Shown here in pieces: positions 33,184 through 41,050 of a stretch of 64,000 nt of DNA (position 1 is the first letter of the stretch; each line of letters starts with the position of its first letter). The position numbers were made by a program, and so were the translations under genes. The notes beneath the pieces are model-generated. The model was given only the letters and a program-made list of their open reading frames with translations. It had not been told where the DNA came from and ran no database searches. Location: contig CAZCRF010000005.1 in the NCBI GenBank assembly GCA_964501065.1, positions 4,581-68,580 of the forward strand. Direction: 5' to 3'. Origin of the DNA: Hallerella sp964501065 (GTDB lineage: Bacteria; Fibrobacterota; Fibrobacteria; Fibrobacterales; Fibrobacteraceae).

Positions 33184-33203
33184 GTTTGTAAAATTTTACA
33201 AAC
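33184..33203 (+). promoter_or_regulatory. 20-bp perfect palindrome, probable operator
   Basis: Arms GTTTGTAAAA and TTTTACAAAC meet without a spacer. It lies four bases upstream of a -35-like TTGACG (33208-33213), which has a TAGTTT -10 candidate 17 bases downstream (33231-33236). Position and symmetry suggest a repressor or activator site controlling the genes at 33270 and 33621. It could alternatively be a weak terminator for paralogue A, but no T-run follows. Confidence 0.55.
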
Positions 33204-33207
33204 GTGG

Positions 33208-33236
33208 TTGACGTCACGATTTTTGAAGTGTAGTTT
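33208..33236 (+). promoter_or_regulatory. Promoter of the 33270-34436 pair
   Basis: TTGACG-17-TAGTTT directly downstream of the palindrome at 33184-33203. The -10 element is weak compared with consensus. Confidence 0.45.
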
Positions 33237-33269
33237 TATGTCTAGAATTTTACTTTTTAGGATGATGGT

Positions 33270-33611
33270 ATGGACAAAATCAGAACATATGCGTGGATTC
33301 TGCTTACTTTGTCGGGAGTGCTCTGGGCGCAAAATGTTATTTCCGTGGAGGCTTTTGACGAGCAGGGCGGCAATCCCGGGCAAATGACGCTGCGTCTGCG
33401 TGTGGTGAACGGTGGGGCGGACACGGTGGAAGGTGTTCGGTTGCGGTATTTCTTGAAATACGAAAAGAGTCGTAAGCTGGTGATGGGGCAGACGGTGAAG
33501 CAGATTTACGGGCGCTTCGTCGCGAACACGCTCACAATCCATCAAAATTCCCAAGTCCATCGCGTCGATTTCGACCCGATAGTCCCCACCATGGAAGTCG
33601 TTTTGCGTTAG
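33270..33611 (+). CDS. Small secreted protein with CBM3-like sequence
   Basis: 113 residues. A signal peptide (YAWILLTLSGVLWAQ) is followed by about 90 residues. The stretch MTLRLRVVNGGADTVEGVRLRYFLKY resembles, in two overlapping short pieces, the 'N-tG-s..-L-s-L-x-v-R-Y-y' core of family 3 cellulose-binding modules. It is shorter than a complete CBM3, so it may be a truncated or minimal module. Probably exported to the surface. An AGGA motif lies seven bases before ATG 33270. The stop is nine bases before paralogue B's ATG, so both are cotranscribed. Similarity judged by eye only. Confidence 0.6.
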   Translation: MDKIRTYAWILLTLSGVLWAQNVISVEAFDEQGGNPGQMTLRLRVVNGGADTVEGVRLRYFLKYEKSRKLVMGQTVKQIYGRFVANTLTIHQNSQVHRVDFDPIVPTMEVVLR

Positions 33612-33658
33612 GAGGCCAAGATGAAACAAGTTCTCGCATTGTTGTTGCTCGCGTTGCC
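33595..33658 (+). repeat. 5' direct repeat of the tandem paralogue module (copy 2)
   Basis: Matches 32266-32329 with three mismatches in 64 bases. It begins inside the last codons of the CBM3-like gene. Confidence 0.9.
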
Positions 33659-34436
33659 TGCGGTTGGGGCGGAATCCGTCGAAGTGGAACAAACTCCGTT
33701 TCGTCCGTGGACGGCTATTTCCTTTGAAGAGGGCTTCTTGCCTTTTGACAAATCGGGGATCTGTGCGGAAGATTCCTTGGCGGAAGTCGTTCACTGCTCT
33801 GAGGATGGAAACGTCGCTTATTATTCGACTCTCGATTCCGATTACGCCGTTTTCCTTCGGGGGCTTGGATTTGAAATTTGGGGCGTACAGGAAACGTATT
33901 CTTTTTCGGATTCTTCTTACCAATACAAAACGACACTTGCGGACGTGGTGAAGCATGAATTCTTGAAATTCCAAGAATGGGGGATAATCGACATATCGGC
34001 GGACAGCGCGGCGACTTTGATTGATAAAATGCGTAAAATTATGGGAGGTTTTAACGGCATTCGATACGATTATGGGAGGGCTTGCGATACGGGGGATGGT
34101 GTTTGGGGGCTTCTCGCGGATTCCTCTTATATGTTATGTCAAGGGTTTCCCATTTATGGTGGGTCGTCCATTCCTTCCGAACTTTTGGAGCTGCTCCCCG
34201 AACTTGCGACCGCTCGAGCACTTTGGACGAAATCTCCCGGTGTTTGGGGCTTCCGGAGAATTTCTTCGGGGACCTTCCTCGTCACGGGCGCGAAATCGGG
34301 CATGGCGTACAAGCTGTTTTCCGTGAACGGGGTGCTTTTGAAGAGCGGGCGTCTGGAATCCGGTGGAAAAATTCAAACGCCGACAGTCCCGGCGGTGCTG
34401 AAAGTCGACGGCGGCAAGGCGTTCTGGTTGAAGTGA
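33621..34436 (+). CDS. Secreted paralogue B with type-9-secretion-like C-terminal domain
   Basis: 271 residues. It has the same signal peptide start as paralogue A (MKQVLALLLLALP), a different core (SFEEGFLPFDKSGICAED; DSDYAVFLRGLGFEIWGV; DTGDGVWGLLADSSYMLC), and an almost identical C-terminal domain (TFLVTGAKSGMAYKLFSVNG onward). The two cores share only scattered features such as a Tyr/Asp-rich segment and a helix before the middle. Bases 33704-33758 of this gene reappear exactly at the right window edge. It is cotranscribed with the CBM3-like gene. Function unknown; probably a secreted or surface protein. Confidence 0.75.
   Translation: MKQVLALLLLALPAVGAESVEVEQTPFRPWTAISFEEGFLPFDKSGICAEDSLAEVVHCSEDGNVAYYSTLDSDYAVFLRGLGFEIWGVQETYSFSDSSYQYKTTLADVVKHEFLKFQEWGIIDISADSAATLIDKMRKIMGGFNGIRYDYGRACDTGDGVWGLLADSSYMLCQGFPIYGGSSIPSELLELLPELATARALWTKSPGVWGFRRISSGTFLVTGAKSGMAYKLFSVNGVLLKSGRLESGGKIQTPTVPAVLKVDGGKAFWLK
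34325..34436 (+). repeat. 3' direct repeat of the tandem paralogue module (copy 2)
   Basis: Identical to 33062-33173 over all 112 bases; identity stops one base after the stop codon. Confidence 0.93.
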
Positions 34437-34506
34437 GTGCGTTGCGTTTAGACGCGCTGCGCCAAAAGGGGATGCCGCCTTTCGATTGTTTTTCTACATT
34501 CGCGAA

Positions 34507-36078
34507 ATGAACAAGGCAACCCTCATTATCGCTGCGAGTCTGATGGCTAGCCGCGTCCTCGGCATCTTTCGCGAAATGCTATTGGCGCGAGCGGCCGGCG
34601 TCACGGCGGAAAAGAATGCGCTGGACTTGGCATTCTTGATTCCGGACATCTTGAACCATGTCGTGAGTACGGGATTCCTGTCCATCATCTTCATCCCCAT
34701 CTTTTTCGGTTACAAGGCGAAGAACGATGAAGACGGCGCCTGGAAATTTTTCAGCAACATCTTGAACACTCTCGGAATTTTGTTCCTTGCGCTTATCGTT
34801 CCGTCGTTTATTTGGATGCGCGAGTTGATCACCCTATTTACGTCGGCGGCCGATTTGCCTGCTGAACTTTTGGACCGGGCGACTTATTTCGGACGCATCA
34901 TCTTGCCGGCCCAGCTTTTCATCTTTGCGGGGAGTTTCCTCGTCGCCGTGCAGCATACGCGCAAGCAGTTCGCCATTCCGTCCCTCACCGGGGTTGTCTA
35001 CAATTTGGCGATTATCGTCGGAGGCATCTTGGGAAAATCCCATGGGCTCGAAGGCTTTGCATGGGGCGTCCCTGTCGGCGCGTTCGTCGGCTTTTTCGTG
35101 TTGCAGATTGTCGGGGCTTATCGCGGCGGAGTCCGTTATTATCCCGTCTTCAATCCTCGTCATGCGGACGTCATCCGTTACGTGAAAATGATGATTCCCA
35201 TGTCGTTTGGCGTGGGCAGCATGTTCGCTTTCGAATTCGTCATCCGCAGCTTTGGGGGGATGTTCGAAGCGAGCGGGATTTCAAGCTTGAACTACGCTTA
35301 CCGCGTGATGTACACCCTCGTTGCGGTGTTCGGCTTTTCGGTCGGCGTTTCGAGCTATCCCGACATGGCGCGCCTTGTCAAGGAGAACAAGTTTGTCGAG
35401 TTGAACCGTCAAATTTGGTCTAGCCTGTCGCGGATGTTCTGCATTTTAGTCCCGGCCGTGGTGACGGTTTGGGCGTTATCGTTCCCCATCGTGCGGATTC
35501 TTTTTGAACGCGGGGCTTTTTCCCGGGAGACGACGGAGTTCGTGGCGAAGCTGTTGCATTGGTATTTGCCGGCTAGCCTCGGGCTTTGCCTGCAGGCCGT
35601 CTTGGTGCGCGCCTTTTACGCGAAGGAAAAGATGTGGACCCCGACTCTCATCAACACGGGCATTTTCCTGTTGACGATTCCCGCTTACCTGCTCCTTTCG
35701 AAGGACTTCGGGATTTACGTCGTGCCGATTGTCGGCGCTTCGGGAGCGTTTTGCCAAGTCGTCGCCATGGTCTTCCTTTGGGCGCGGGATACGGGGACGG
35801 AAGGGATGCGGCATGCGTTGCAGAATATCGGACGCGCGCTGGCGAGCTTTGCCGCGATGGTCGTCGTCGCCATTGCCATAGAAAACATCTCCTACGACTT
35901 TGTCCGCGAAACGTCCTTGTTCTCTCTTGTCGTCTATTCCGGAATTGTCGGTGCTGTGCTGTTCCCCGTGAGCCTTGTCGTCCAAAAAACAATCGGGTCG
36001 GACGATGCCGGAATCATCTTGCAGGAACTTGTCGGAAAGATTCTCCGCAAAGTACGCCCGTTCTTGAAAAAAATGTAA
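34507..36078 (+). CDS. murJ: Lipid II flippase MurJ
   Basis: 523 residues with about 14 membrane helices. Family blocks include ASLMASRVLGIFREMLLARAAG (start), AFLIPDILNHVVSTGFLS, IPSLTGVVYNLAIIVGG and FERGAFSRETTEFVAKLL. MurJ moves lipid-linked peptidoglycan precursor to the periplasmic face. ATG 34507 was chosen: TACATTCG, one mismatch from TAnnTTTG, ends five bases upstream, and there is no ribosome-binding site, so the mRNA may be leaderless. An in-frame ATG at 34486 would add MFFYIRE and lies upstream of that box. Rubrerythrin follows 39 bases downstream. Confidence 0.93.
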   Translation: MNKATLIIAASLMASRVLGIFREMLLARAAGVTAEKNALDLAFLIPDILNHVVSTGFLSIIFIPIFFGYKAKNDEDGAWKFFSNILNTLGILFLALIVPSFIWMRELITLFTSAADLPAELLDRATYFGRIILPAQLFIFAGSFLVAVQHTRKQFAIPSLTGVVYNLAIIVGGILGKSHGLEGFAWGVPVGAFVGFFVLQIVGAYRGGVRYYPVFNPRHADVIRYVKMMIPMSFGVGSMFAFEFVIRSFGGMFEASGISSLNYAYRVMYTLVAVFGFSVGVSSYPDMARLVKENKFVELNRQIWSSLSRMFCILVPAVVTVWALSFPIVRILFERGAFSRETTEFVAKLLHWYLPASLGLCLQAVLVRAFYAKEKMWTPTLINTGIFLLTIPAYLLLSKDFGIYVVPIVGASGAFCQVVAMVFLWARDTGTEGMRHALQNIGRALASFAAMVVVAIAIENISYDFVRETSLFSLVVYSGIVGAVLFPVSLVVQKTIGSDDAGIILQELVGKILRKVRPFLKKM

Positions 36079-36117
36079 TTTGCCCTTGGAAGTTCAACAT
36101 CTTCTAGGAGACAAATT

Positions 36118-36657
36118 ATGGAACTCAAAGGCTCTAAAACCGAAAAGAACCTGATGGAAGCGTTTGCCGGGGAATCCCAGGCGCGCAACAAGTACACCTA
36201 TTACGCTTCGAAGGCGCGCAAGGACGGCTTTGTCCAGATTGCGAATCTTTTCGAAGAGACGGCGAACAATGAAAAGGAACACGCCAAGATTTGGTTCAAG
36301 TATCTGCACGGTGGGGAAATTCCCGATACGACGGTCAACTTGAAAGACGCCGCGGACGGCGAAAATTTCGAATGGACCGATATGTATGACCGGATGGCGA
36401 AGGAAGCCCGGGAAGAGGGCTTTAACGAGATTGCGGCGAAGTTCGCCATGGTCGGCAAGATTGAAAAGGAGCACGAGGCTCGCTACCGGAAACTGTTGAA
36501 GAATATTGAAGACGGCCTCGTCTTTTCGCGCGACGGGGACAGGATTTGGCAGTGCTCCAACTGCGGTCACATTGTCGTCGGCAAGAAGGCTCCCGGCGTC
36601 TGCCCGGTCTGTGGACATCCGCAGAGCTTCTTCGAAATCATGAAGGACAACTTCTGA
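36118..36657 (+). CDS. rbr: Rubrerythrin
   Basis: 179 residues. The N-terminal four-helix diiron domain carries the Glu and ExxH ligands (EAFAGESQARNKYTYY; FEETANNEKEHAKIWF; EIAAKFAMVGKIEKEHEARY in its second half). The C-terminal rubredoxin-like domain has two CxxC knuckles (WQCSNCGHI and CPVCGHPQ). It reduces hydrogen peroxide in the cytosol of anaerobes. CTAGGAGAC precedes the ATG and a terminator follows. Together with the flavodiiron protein (41051) it indicates an anaerobe with oxygen and peroxide defence. Confidence 0.97.
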   Translation: MELKGSKTEKNLMEAFAGESQARNKYTYYASKARKDGFVQIANLFEETANNEKEHAKIWFKYLHGGEIPDTTVNLKDAADGENFEWTDMYDRMAKEAREEGFNEIAAKFAMVGKIEKEHEARYRKLLKNIEDGLVFSRDGDRIWQCSNCGHIVVGKKAPGVCPVCGHPQSFFEIMKDNF

Positions 36658-36672
36658 TTCTGAATACGTGAA

Positions 36673-36699
36673 AAAATCCCCCGCTCTGCGGGGGATTTT
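36673..36699. terminator. Bidirectional terminator between rubrerythrin and mscL
   Basis: AAAATCCCCCGC pairs with GCGGGGGATTTT around a TCT loop. The A-run and T-run on either side let it serve both convergent genes. Confidence 0.92.
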
Positions 36700-36718
36700 C
36701 CTTTGGCGAAAAGCCAGG

Positions 36719-37165
36719 TCATTTGTTCTTGAGCAAGTCGCGGATTTCCGTGAGGAGGACTTCTTCTTTGGACGGTGCGGGCGGAGCGGGCGGTTCCGCC
36801 GGTTTTTCCTCTTCCTGCTTGCGCATGTTCTGCATGAATCCGAGGAACTTCTTCATCACGAGGAAGACGACCAAGGCGACGATGAGAAAGTCGATGACGC
36901 CGCCGATGAAGCTTCCGTAGGGAATTTCGACTCCGGCTGAAGTCGTGTAGGAAAGCGCCTTGAGGCCTTCTCCCGCATCCTTTTGCCCGAACATCGCGAT
37001 GATGGCCGTGACTCCCGGCATCACGATGTCGTTCACGAAAGAGGTGACGATTTTGCCGAATGCGCCGCCGATGATGACGCCAATCGCCATGTCGACAATG
37101 TTCCCTTTGAACGCGAACGCTTTGAATTCTGCGAGTAGGCCCGAAGCCTTTCCTTTAATGTCCAT
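36719..37165 (-). CDS. mscL: Large-conductance mechanosensitive channel
   Basis: 148 residues. The N-terminal amphipathic helix and first membrane helix read EFKAFAFKGNIVDMAIGVII in order, with the GGAFGKIVTSFVNDIVMP signature after it. A periplasmic loop and second helix (VIDFLIVALVVFLVMKKF) follow. The C-terminal bundle has a Pro-rich stretch (EKPAEPPAPPAPSKEE) before LLTEIRDLLKNK. It opens under membrane tension to release osmolytes. AAGGAG is placed before ATG 37165. Single gene, convergent with rubrerythrin. Confidence 0.97.
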   Translation of the reverse strand: MDIKGKASGLLAEFKAFAFKGNIVDMAIGVIIGGAFGKIVTSFVNDIVMPGVTAIIAMFGQKDAGEGLKALSYTTSAGVEIPYGSFIGGVIDFLIVALVVFLVMKKFLGFMQNMRKQEEEKPAEPPAPPAPSKEEVLLTEIRDLLKNK

Positions 37166-37282
37166 GGTGGACTCCTTTTTTGGAAGTGGAGAAGCTCTGT
37201 TGGGATGGTCGCTTCGGCGCGGCGTTTCGGCTCAGCAGAGCGCCCCATAAAGATAATTTTTTTTGCCATTTTGCACGATTTC

Positions 37283-37290
37283 TATCTTTG
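37283..37290 (+). promoter_or_regulatory. TAnnTTTG box of the DMT transporter gene
   Basis: TATCTTTG ends four bases before ATG 37295, with TTTG at 37262-37265 seventeen bases upstream. No ribosome-binding site lies between box and ATG. Confidence 0.55.
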
Positions 37291-37294
37291 CCCT

Positions 37295-38170
37295 ATGTTT
37301 TGGGTCACATATGCGATTGGATCCGCCTTTTTCCTGGGATTTTACGACATCTCGAAGAAGAAGGCCTTGACGGGGAATGCGGTGCTCCCCGTGCTTTTTT
37401 GCGTCAGCCTGACCAGTGCCGCCCTCCTTTCGCCGTGCCTTTTTCTGGGGAAGATTCCGCGCCTTTCGCTTGCGGAACACGGGATGCTTTTGCTGAAGGC
37501 GGGAATCGTCACCGCCAGCTGGATTTTCACTTTCAACGCCGTTTCGAGGCTTCCCCTGAGCCTCACGTCGCCGATTCGCGCGAGCGCTCCCATTTTTACT
37601 GTCGCGATGGCGGTGGCTTTCATGGGGGAGCGTCCCGCCGCAATGGAGTGGCTGGGAATCGGGATTTCGCTGCTCGCCTATTTTTTGATGAGCGTCGCTT
37701 CGCGGAAGGAGACGGGGAAGTTCTTCACGAACGTCTGGGTGCTTTCGATGTTCTTCGGGACTTTTCTCGGGTCGGTCAGCGGCGTTTACGACAAGTTCCT
37801 GTTGCAACGGGCGCACATCCATCCGCTGGCCATCCAGTTTTACTTCAACGTTTACATGGCTTGTCTGCAAGGGGCGGGCGTTTTGATTTGCCGGATTTGG
37901 GCAAGCGATGATTCGCGTCGGGTCCGGTTTCAATTTCGCCCGGTGATTCTTGCCGTGGGAGTCTTGCTGGTGATTGCGGACAGGCTCTATTTTTTGGCCG
38001 TCCACGAACCGGATGCGCTGATTTCGGTGGTGACGGTCATCCGGCGTTCCAACGTGCTGATTGGATTCGCCGGGGGACTTTTGCTCTTTCACGAGAGGCG
38101 GTCGCGGGGGAAGTTCTTGGCGATGGCCGGAATCCTCGCCGGGCTTTTCTGCTTCGCCCTGGCAAATTGA
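37295..38170 (+). CDS. DMT/EamA-type membrane transporter
   Basis: 291 residues with about ten hydrophobic segments in two EamA halves (SAFFLGFYDISKKKALTG; LSLTSPIRASAPIFTVAMAV as an internal EamA-like helix; ISVVTVIRRSNVLIGFAGGL in the second half). A small-metabolite exporter or importer in the inner membrane; substrate unknown. ATG 37295 is favoured by the TAnnTTTG box four bases upstream. The 3' end overlaps the ureohydrolase gene on the other strand by 82 bases. Confidence 0.85.
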   Translation: MFWVTYAIGSAFFLGFYDISKKKALTGNAVLPVLFCVSLTSAALLSPCLFLGKIPRLSLAEHGMLLLKAGIVTASWIFTFNAVSRLPLSLTSPIRASAPIFTVAMAVAFMGERPAAMEWLGIGISLLAYFLMSVASRKETGKFFTNVWVLSMFFGTFLGSVSGVYDKFLLQRAHIHPLAIQFYFNVYMACLQGAGVLICRIWASDDSRRVRFQFRPVILAVGVLLVIADRLYFLAVHEPDALISVVTVIRRSNVLIGFAGGLLLFHERRSRGKFLAMAGILAGLFCFALAN

Positions 38171-38910
38171 ATTTTTGACAGTTCTGCGTTGATGCGGCTG
38201 CTCGCTTCCACGTTCTGCGGATTTTGGAGGGTGTCCGATTCGGGCGGCTCCCCGCAAATGTCGATGCCCAGGATTTGACGTCTTTCGCATACGGTTTGCA
38301 AGAGGCGTTCCAATTTGGGAAGGGGCAGTCTTCCGCCGTCCCAGTTCGTTTGGAGGGTCTCTTCGGGCAAGACGTCCTTGTCGATGGAAATGTAAATCGG
38401 GGCGTCTTCCGGGATGGCGCTTAAAAGGGCGTTTTCGTCAAAGGATTCGGCGGCGGCTTCCGATTCCGAGAAGAACCGGACTTTGGACGATATGTTCCGG
38501 GATTCCCGAACGAGGTCTTCCTTGACGCCGATGAGGGTGACGCTTTGAAGCCGCGGATTTTCTTCCAAGACTTTTTTCACCCAGCTCCCGCAGGAAAGCA
38601 TCCCGCCGAATTCAGGTTCTTGCATGTCGGAATGATGGTCAAAAACGAGAAGATGGAAAGGCTTTTTGATGAAATCCGTCCAAATCTTGGAAAGATGATG
38701 GAAATTCCCGGAATCGATGAAATGGATGTTTTGCAAAGCCCGTTTGGAGAAAAGTTCCCGGATTTGGATTTCCGCATCTTCGTCCAAATAACAATCCGTC
38801 CCTTGAATTTGTGTGCAATCCAAATGCTCGAATCGGTCGAAGTTCTCGCCGCTGCAAAAGCTTTGCCCCGTGTAAATCCCGGAAAGATGGCAGACGAGCG
38901 GCTTTGTCAT
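38089..38910 (-). CDS. Arginase/agmatinase-family (ureohydrolase) protein
   Basis: 273 residues. Manganese-binding patterns of the ureohydrolase fold are visible: FDHHSDMQ (variant of DAHxD) and YISIDKDVLPEE (SxDxDxxDP type), with GNFHHLS in place of the usual GGDH. LGIDICGEPP matches the C-terminal block. It may hydrolyse a guanidino compound, but the altered GGDH motif leaves the substrate open; formiminoglutamase-like or uncharacterised members are possible. The ATG overlaps the helicase stop (ATGA 38907-38910). Its 3' end overlaps the DMT transporter gene by 82 bases. Confidence 0.75.
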   Translation of the reverse strand: MTKPLVCHLSGIYTGQSFCSGENFDRFEHLDCTQIQGTDCYLDEDAEIQIRELFSKRALQNIHFIDSGNFHHLSKIWTDFIKKPFHLLVFDHHSDMQEPEFGGMLSCGSWVKKVLEENPRLQSVTLIGVKEDLVRESRNISSKVRFFSESEAAAESFDENALLSAIPEDAPIYISIDKDVLPEETLQTNWDGGRLPLPKLERLLQTVCERRQILGIDICGEPPESDTLQNPQNVEASSRINAELSKIQFARAKQKSPARIPAIAKNFPRDRLS

Positions 38911-41045
38911 GGAAGCCTTTCCAACTTGGCGCGGAATTGCAAGCTGCGCACCGTCGGGAGCTTGTCGAATTGAATCGTGTAGCAGGAATTCTTGGCGTCG
39001 GCGGCTAGGATTGTCCCGTCGCCGAATACGGCGTGTCGGACGCGTTCTCCTTCGAAGAAAAGATTTTGCGGCATCGCCAAACGTTCGGCGTCCTCCCGGA
39101 TGCTTTGGAGAGCCTTGGCGCGCAAGTCTTCCGGCAGCGGCCTTGCGAAATCCAGGTTCTCTTCGCCCGCGTCAAAAAGGAATCTCGACGGGAACTTGCT
39201 CAAGTTCGCACTCCCGCCGCCCTCGTTTTCGGAAAGGAAGAGCCTGTCCTTGGCGCGCGTGAAGGCGACATAGGCGATTCGGCGTTCCTCCTCCATCTCT
39301 TCCGGAGTTTCGATTTGCGCGGAAGGGAAGATGCTTTCGTTCAATCCGGAGATGAAGACGTTCCGGAATTCAAGCCCTTTGGCCGAATGGATGGTCATCA
39401 GCTTCACGGCGTTCCTGCGCTCTTCCTTGTCCATGTTTCCGTAAAGCGCGATGCGCGACAGGAAGGATTCGAGGGTTTCGTCGGGGTCTTTGGCTGCCGC
39501 CTCGACGCTCTGTTTGAATTCCGCCAAGTTGTCGAGGCGTTCTTGTTCCGCATCCATGCGGGCGAAATCCGTGAAGCCGGAAAGTTCCAGGATTTCGTCC
39601 AAGACGTCGTCCAATTTCTTGGATTCGATGCCTTTCTGTGTCGTCAGGACGGCGTCGATGTATTGGCGGATTCCCGTATTCTTGAAGATGGGGTCGTCTT
39701 GGGATTCGAGAAGCGCGTGCCAAAGGGAGAGGCGGTTCGATTCCGCGTATTCTTGCAAAAAGGCGAGTTTTTGTTTCCCGATTTTTCGCCCGGGGACGTT
39801 GATGGTGCGCAGAAAGGCGATGTCGTCTTGCGAAGTGAGCATCCTCAGGTAGGCGACGACATCCTTGATTTCGCGTCTGCCGTAAAAGGAAACTCCCGAA
39901 AGGATGCGGTAGGGGATTTTCCGCCGAATCAAAACTTCTTCAAGGGCTCGGGAAAGGTGGTGCGCCCGATACAGGACGGCGATGTCCCCGAGACTTTCTC
40001 CGCTTTTCAAAAGCCTTTCGATGGAATCCGCAATCCATTCCGTTTCTTCTTTTGGGGATTTCCCGTGGAAGTAAATCGGCTTTGGACCGTTCTTTCGGAG
40101 GGCGTGAAGCTCTTTGGGGAATCGGACAACGTTGTGCGCAATCAGGGTGTCCGCAGCCTTTAAGATTTGAGGGCTGCTGCGGTAGTTTTCCTTGAAGACG
40201 ATGGTCTTCGCGTCGGGATATTTCTTGTCGAAGTCCAAGAAGAGCTTGACGTGAGAGCCGCGCCAAGAATAAATGGTCTGGTCGCTGTCGCCGACGATGA
40301 AAAGGTTCCGGTGCTTCTCGGATAAGATGCGGGCGATTTTATACTGCTTTTCGCTCACGTCTTGGAATTCGTCGACTAAAACGTATTCCATCCGGGCTTG
40401 CCACTTTTCCCTTGCTTCGGGGAAATTCTCCAGAATGTACAGGGCGAAGTTGATCAAGTCGTTGAAGTCCAGGCCGAAGTTCTTTTTTTGCTCGTAAAGG
40501 TATCGCAAAAAGATTTGCCGATTGCCGTCCTTTTCTTCCCCGATGCGGAGCTTCAGCTCTTCGGCGGAAATCCGTACAAATTCGCTGATATAGGCTGTCG
40601 TGAATTTCCCGGCTTCGAGAACCTGGTCTATCGTCCGCTGCATGGTCGTTTCGCGGAGGGAAATCTTCATGTCGGCAAAGATGCGCTTCAACATTTCCCG
40701 TTCGTCGTCGGTGTCCAGGATGACGAACTTTTTCGGGTAGCCCAACCGGTGAATTTCCTCTTTCAAGAATCGCGTGCAGAAGGCGTGGATTGTACTGATG
40801 AAGCCCAAATCGGCATCGCCGAGAATCGCTCGGACGCGGCTTTTCATCTCGTTTGCCGCACGGTTCGTGAAGGTGACCGTCAAAATGTTCGCCGGGGAGA
40901 TTCCCAGTTCGGAAACCAAGTAGCAGTAACGCGCCGTCAACGCCCTGGTCTTTCCCGTTCCCGCTCCCGCCATCACGCGGATGTGGCCTTCGGTCGTCTG
41001 GACCGCCTGCAACTGTTCTTCGTTCAGAGCGTCCAAAATGCCCAT
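38907..41045 (-). CDS. UvrD/PcrA-type DNA helicase
   Basis: 712 residues. All superfamily 1A motifs are present: Walker A AGAGTGKTRALTAR, VTFTNRAANEMKSRV, the Walker B region VLVDEFQDVSEKQY, GDSDQTIYSWRGS, NYRSSPQIL, TIHSAKGLEFRNVFI and EEERRIAYVAFTRA. The C-terminus (GERVRHAVFGDGTILAADAK) is the Tudor-like module that contacts RNA polymerase in PcrA/UvrD. It unwinds DNA 3' to 5' in repair and replication-transcription conflicts. Whether it is the PcrA or UvrD orthologue is not decided by sequence alone. It is coupled to the ureohydrolase downstream. Confidence 0.95.
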   Translation of the reverse strand: MGILDALNEEQLQAVQTTEGHIRVMAGAGTGKTRALTARYCYLVSELGISPANILTVTFTNRAANEMKSRVRAILGDADLGFISTIHAFCTRFLKEEIHRLGYPKKFVILDTDDEREMLKRIFADMKISLRETTMQRTIDQVLEAGKFTTAYISEFVRISAEELKLRIGEEKDGNRQIFLRYLYEQKKNFGLDFNDLINFALYILENFPEAREKWQARMEYVLVDEFQDVSEKQYKIARILSEKHRNLFIVGDSDQTIYSWRGSHVKLFLDFDKKYPDAKTIVFKENYRSSPQILKAADTLIAHNVVRFPKELHALRKNGPKPIYFHGKSPKEETEWIADSIERLLKSGESLGDIAVLYRAHHLSRALEEVLIRRKIPYRILSGVSFYGRREIKDVVAYLRMLTSQDDIAFLRTINVPGRKIGKQKLAFLQEYAESNRLSLWHALLESQDDPIFKNTGIRQYIDAVLTTQKGIESKKLDDVLDEILELSGFTDFARMDAEQERLDNLAEFKQSVEAAAKDPDETLESFLSRIALYGNMDKEERRNAVKLMTIHSAKGLEFRNVFISGLNESIFPSAQIETPEEMEEERRIAYVAFTRAKDRLFLSENEGGGSANLSKFPSRFLFDAGEENLDFARPLPEDLRAKALQSIREDAERLAMPQNLFFEGERVRHAVFGDGTILAADAKNSCYTIQFDKLPTVRSLQFRAKLERLP

Positions 41046-41050
41046 GGGGA

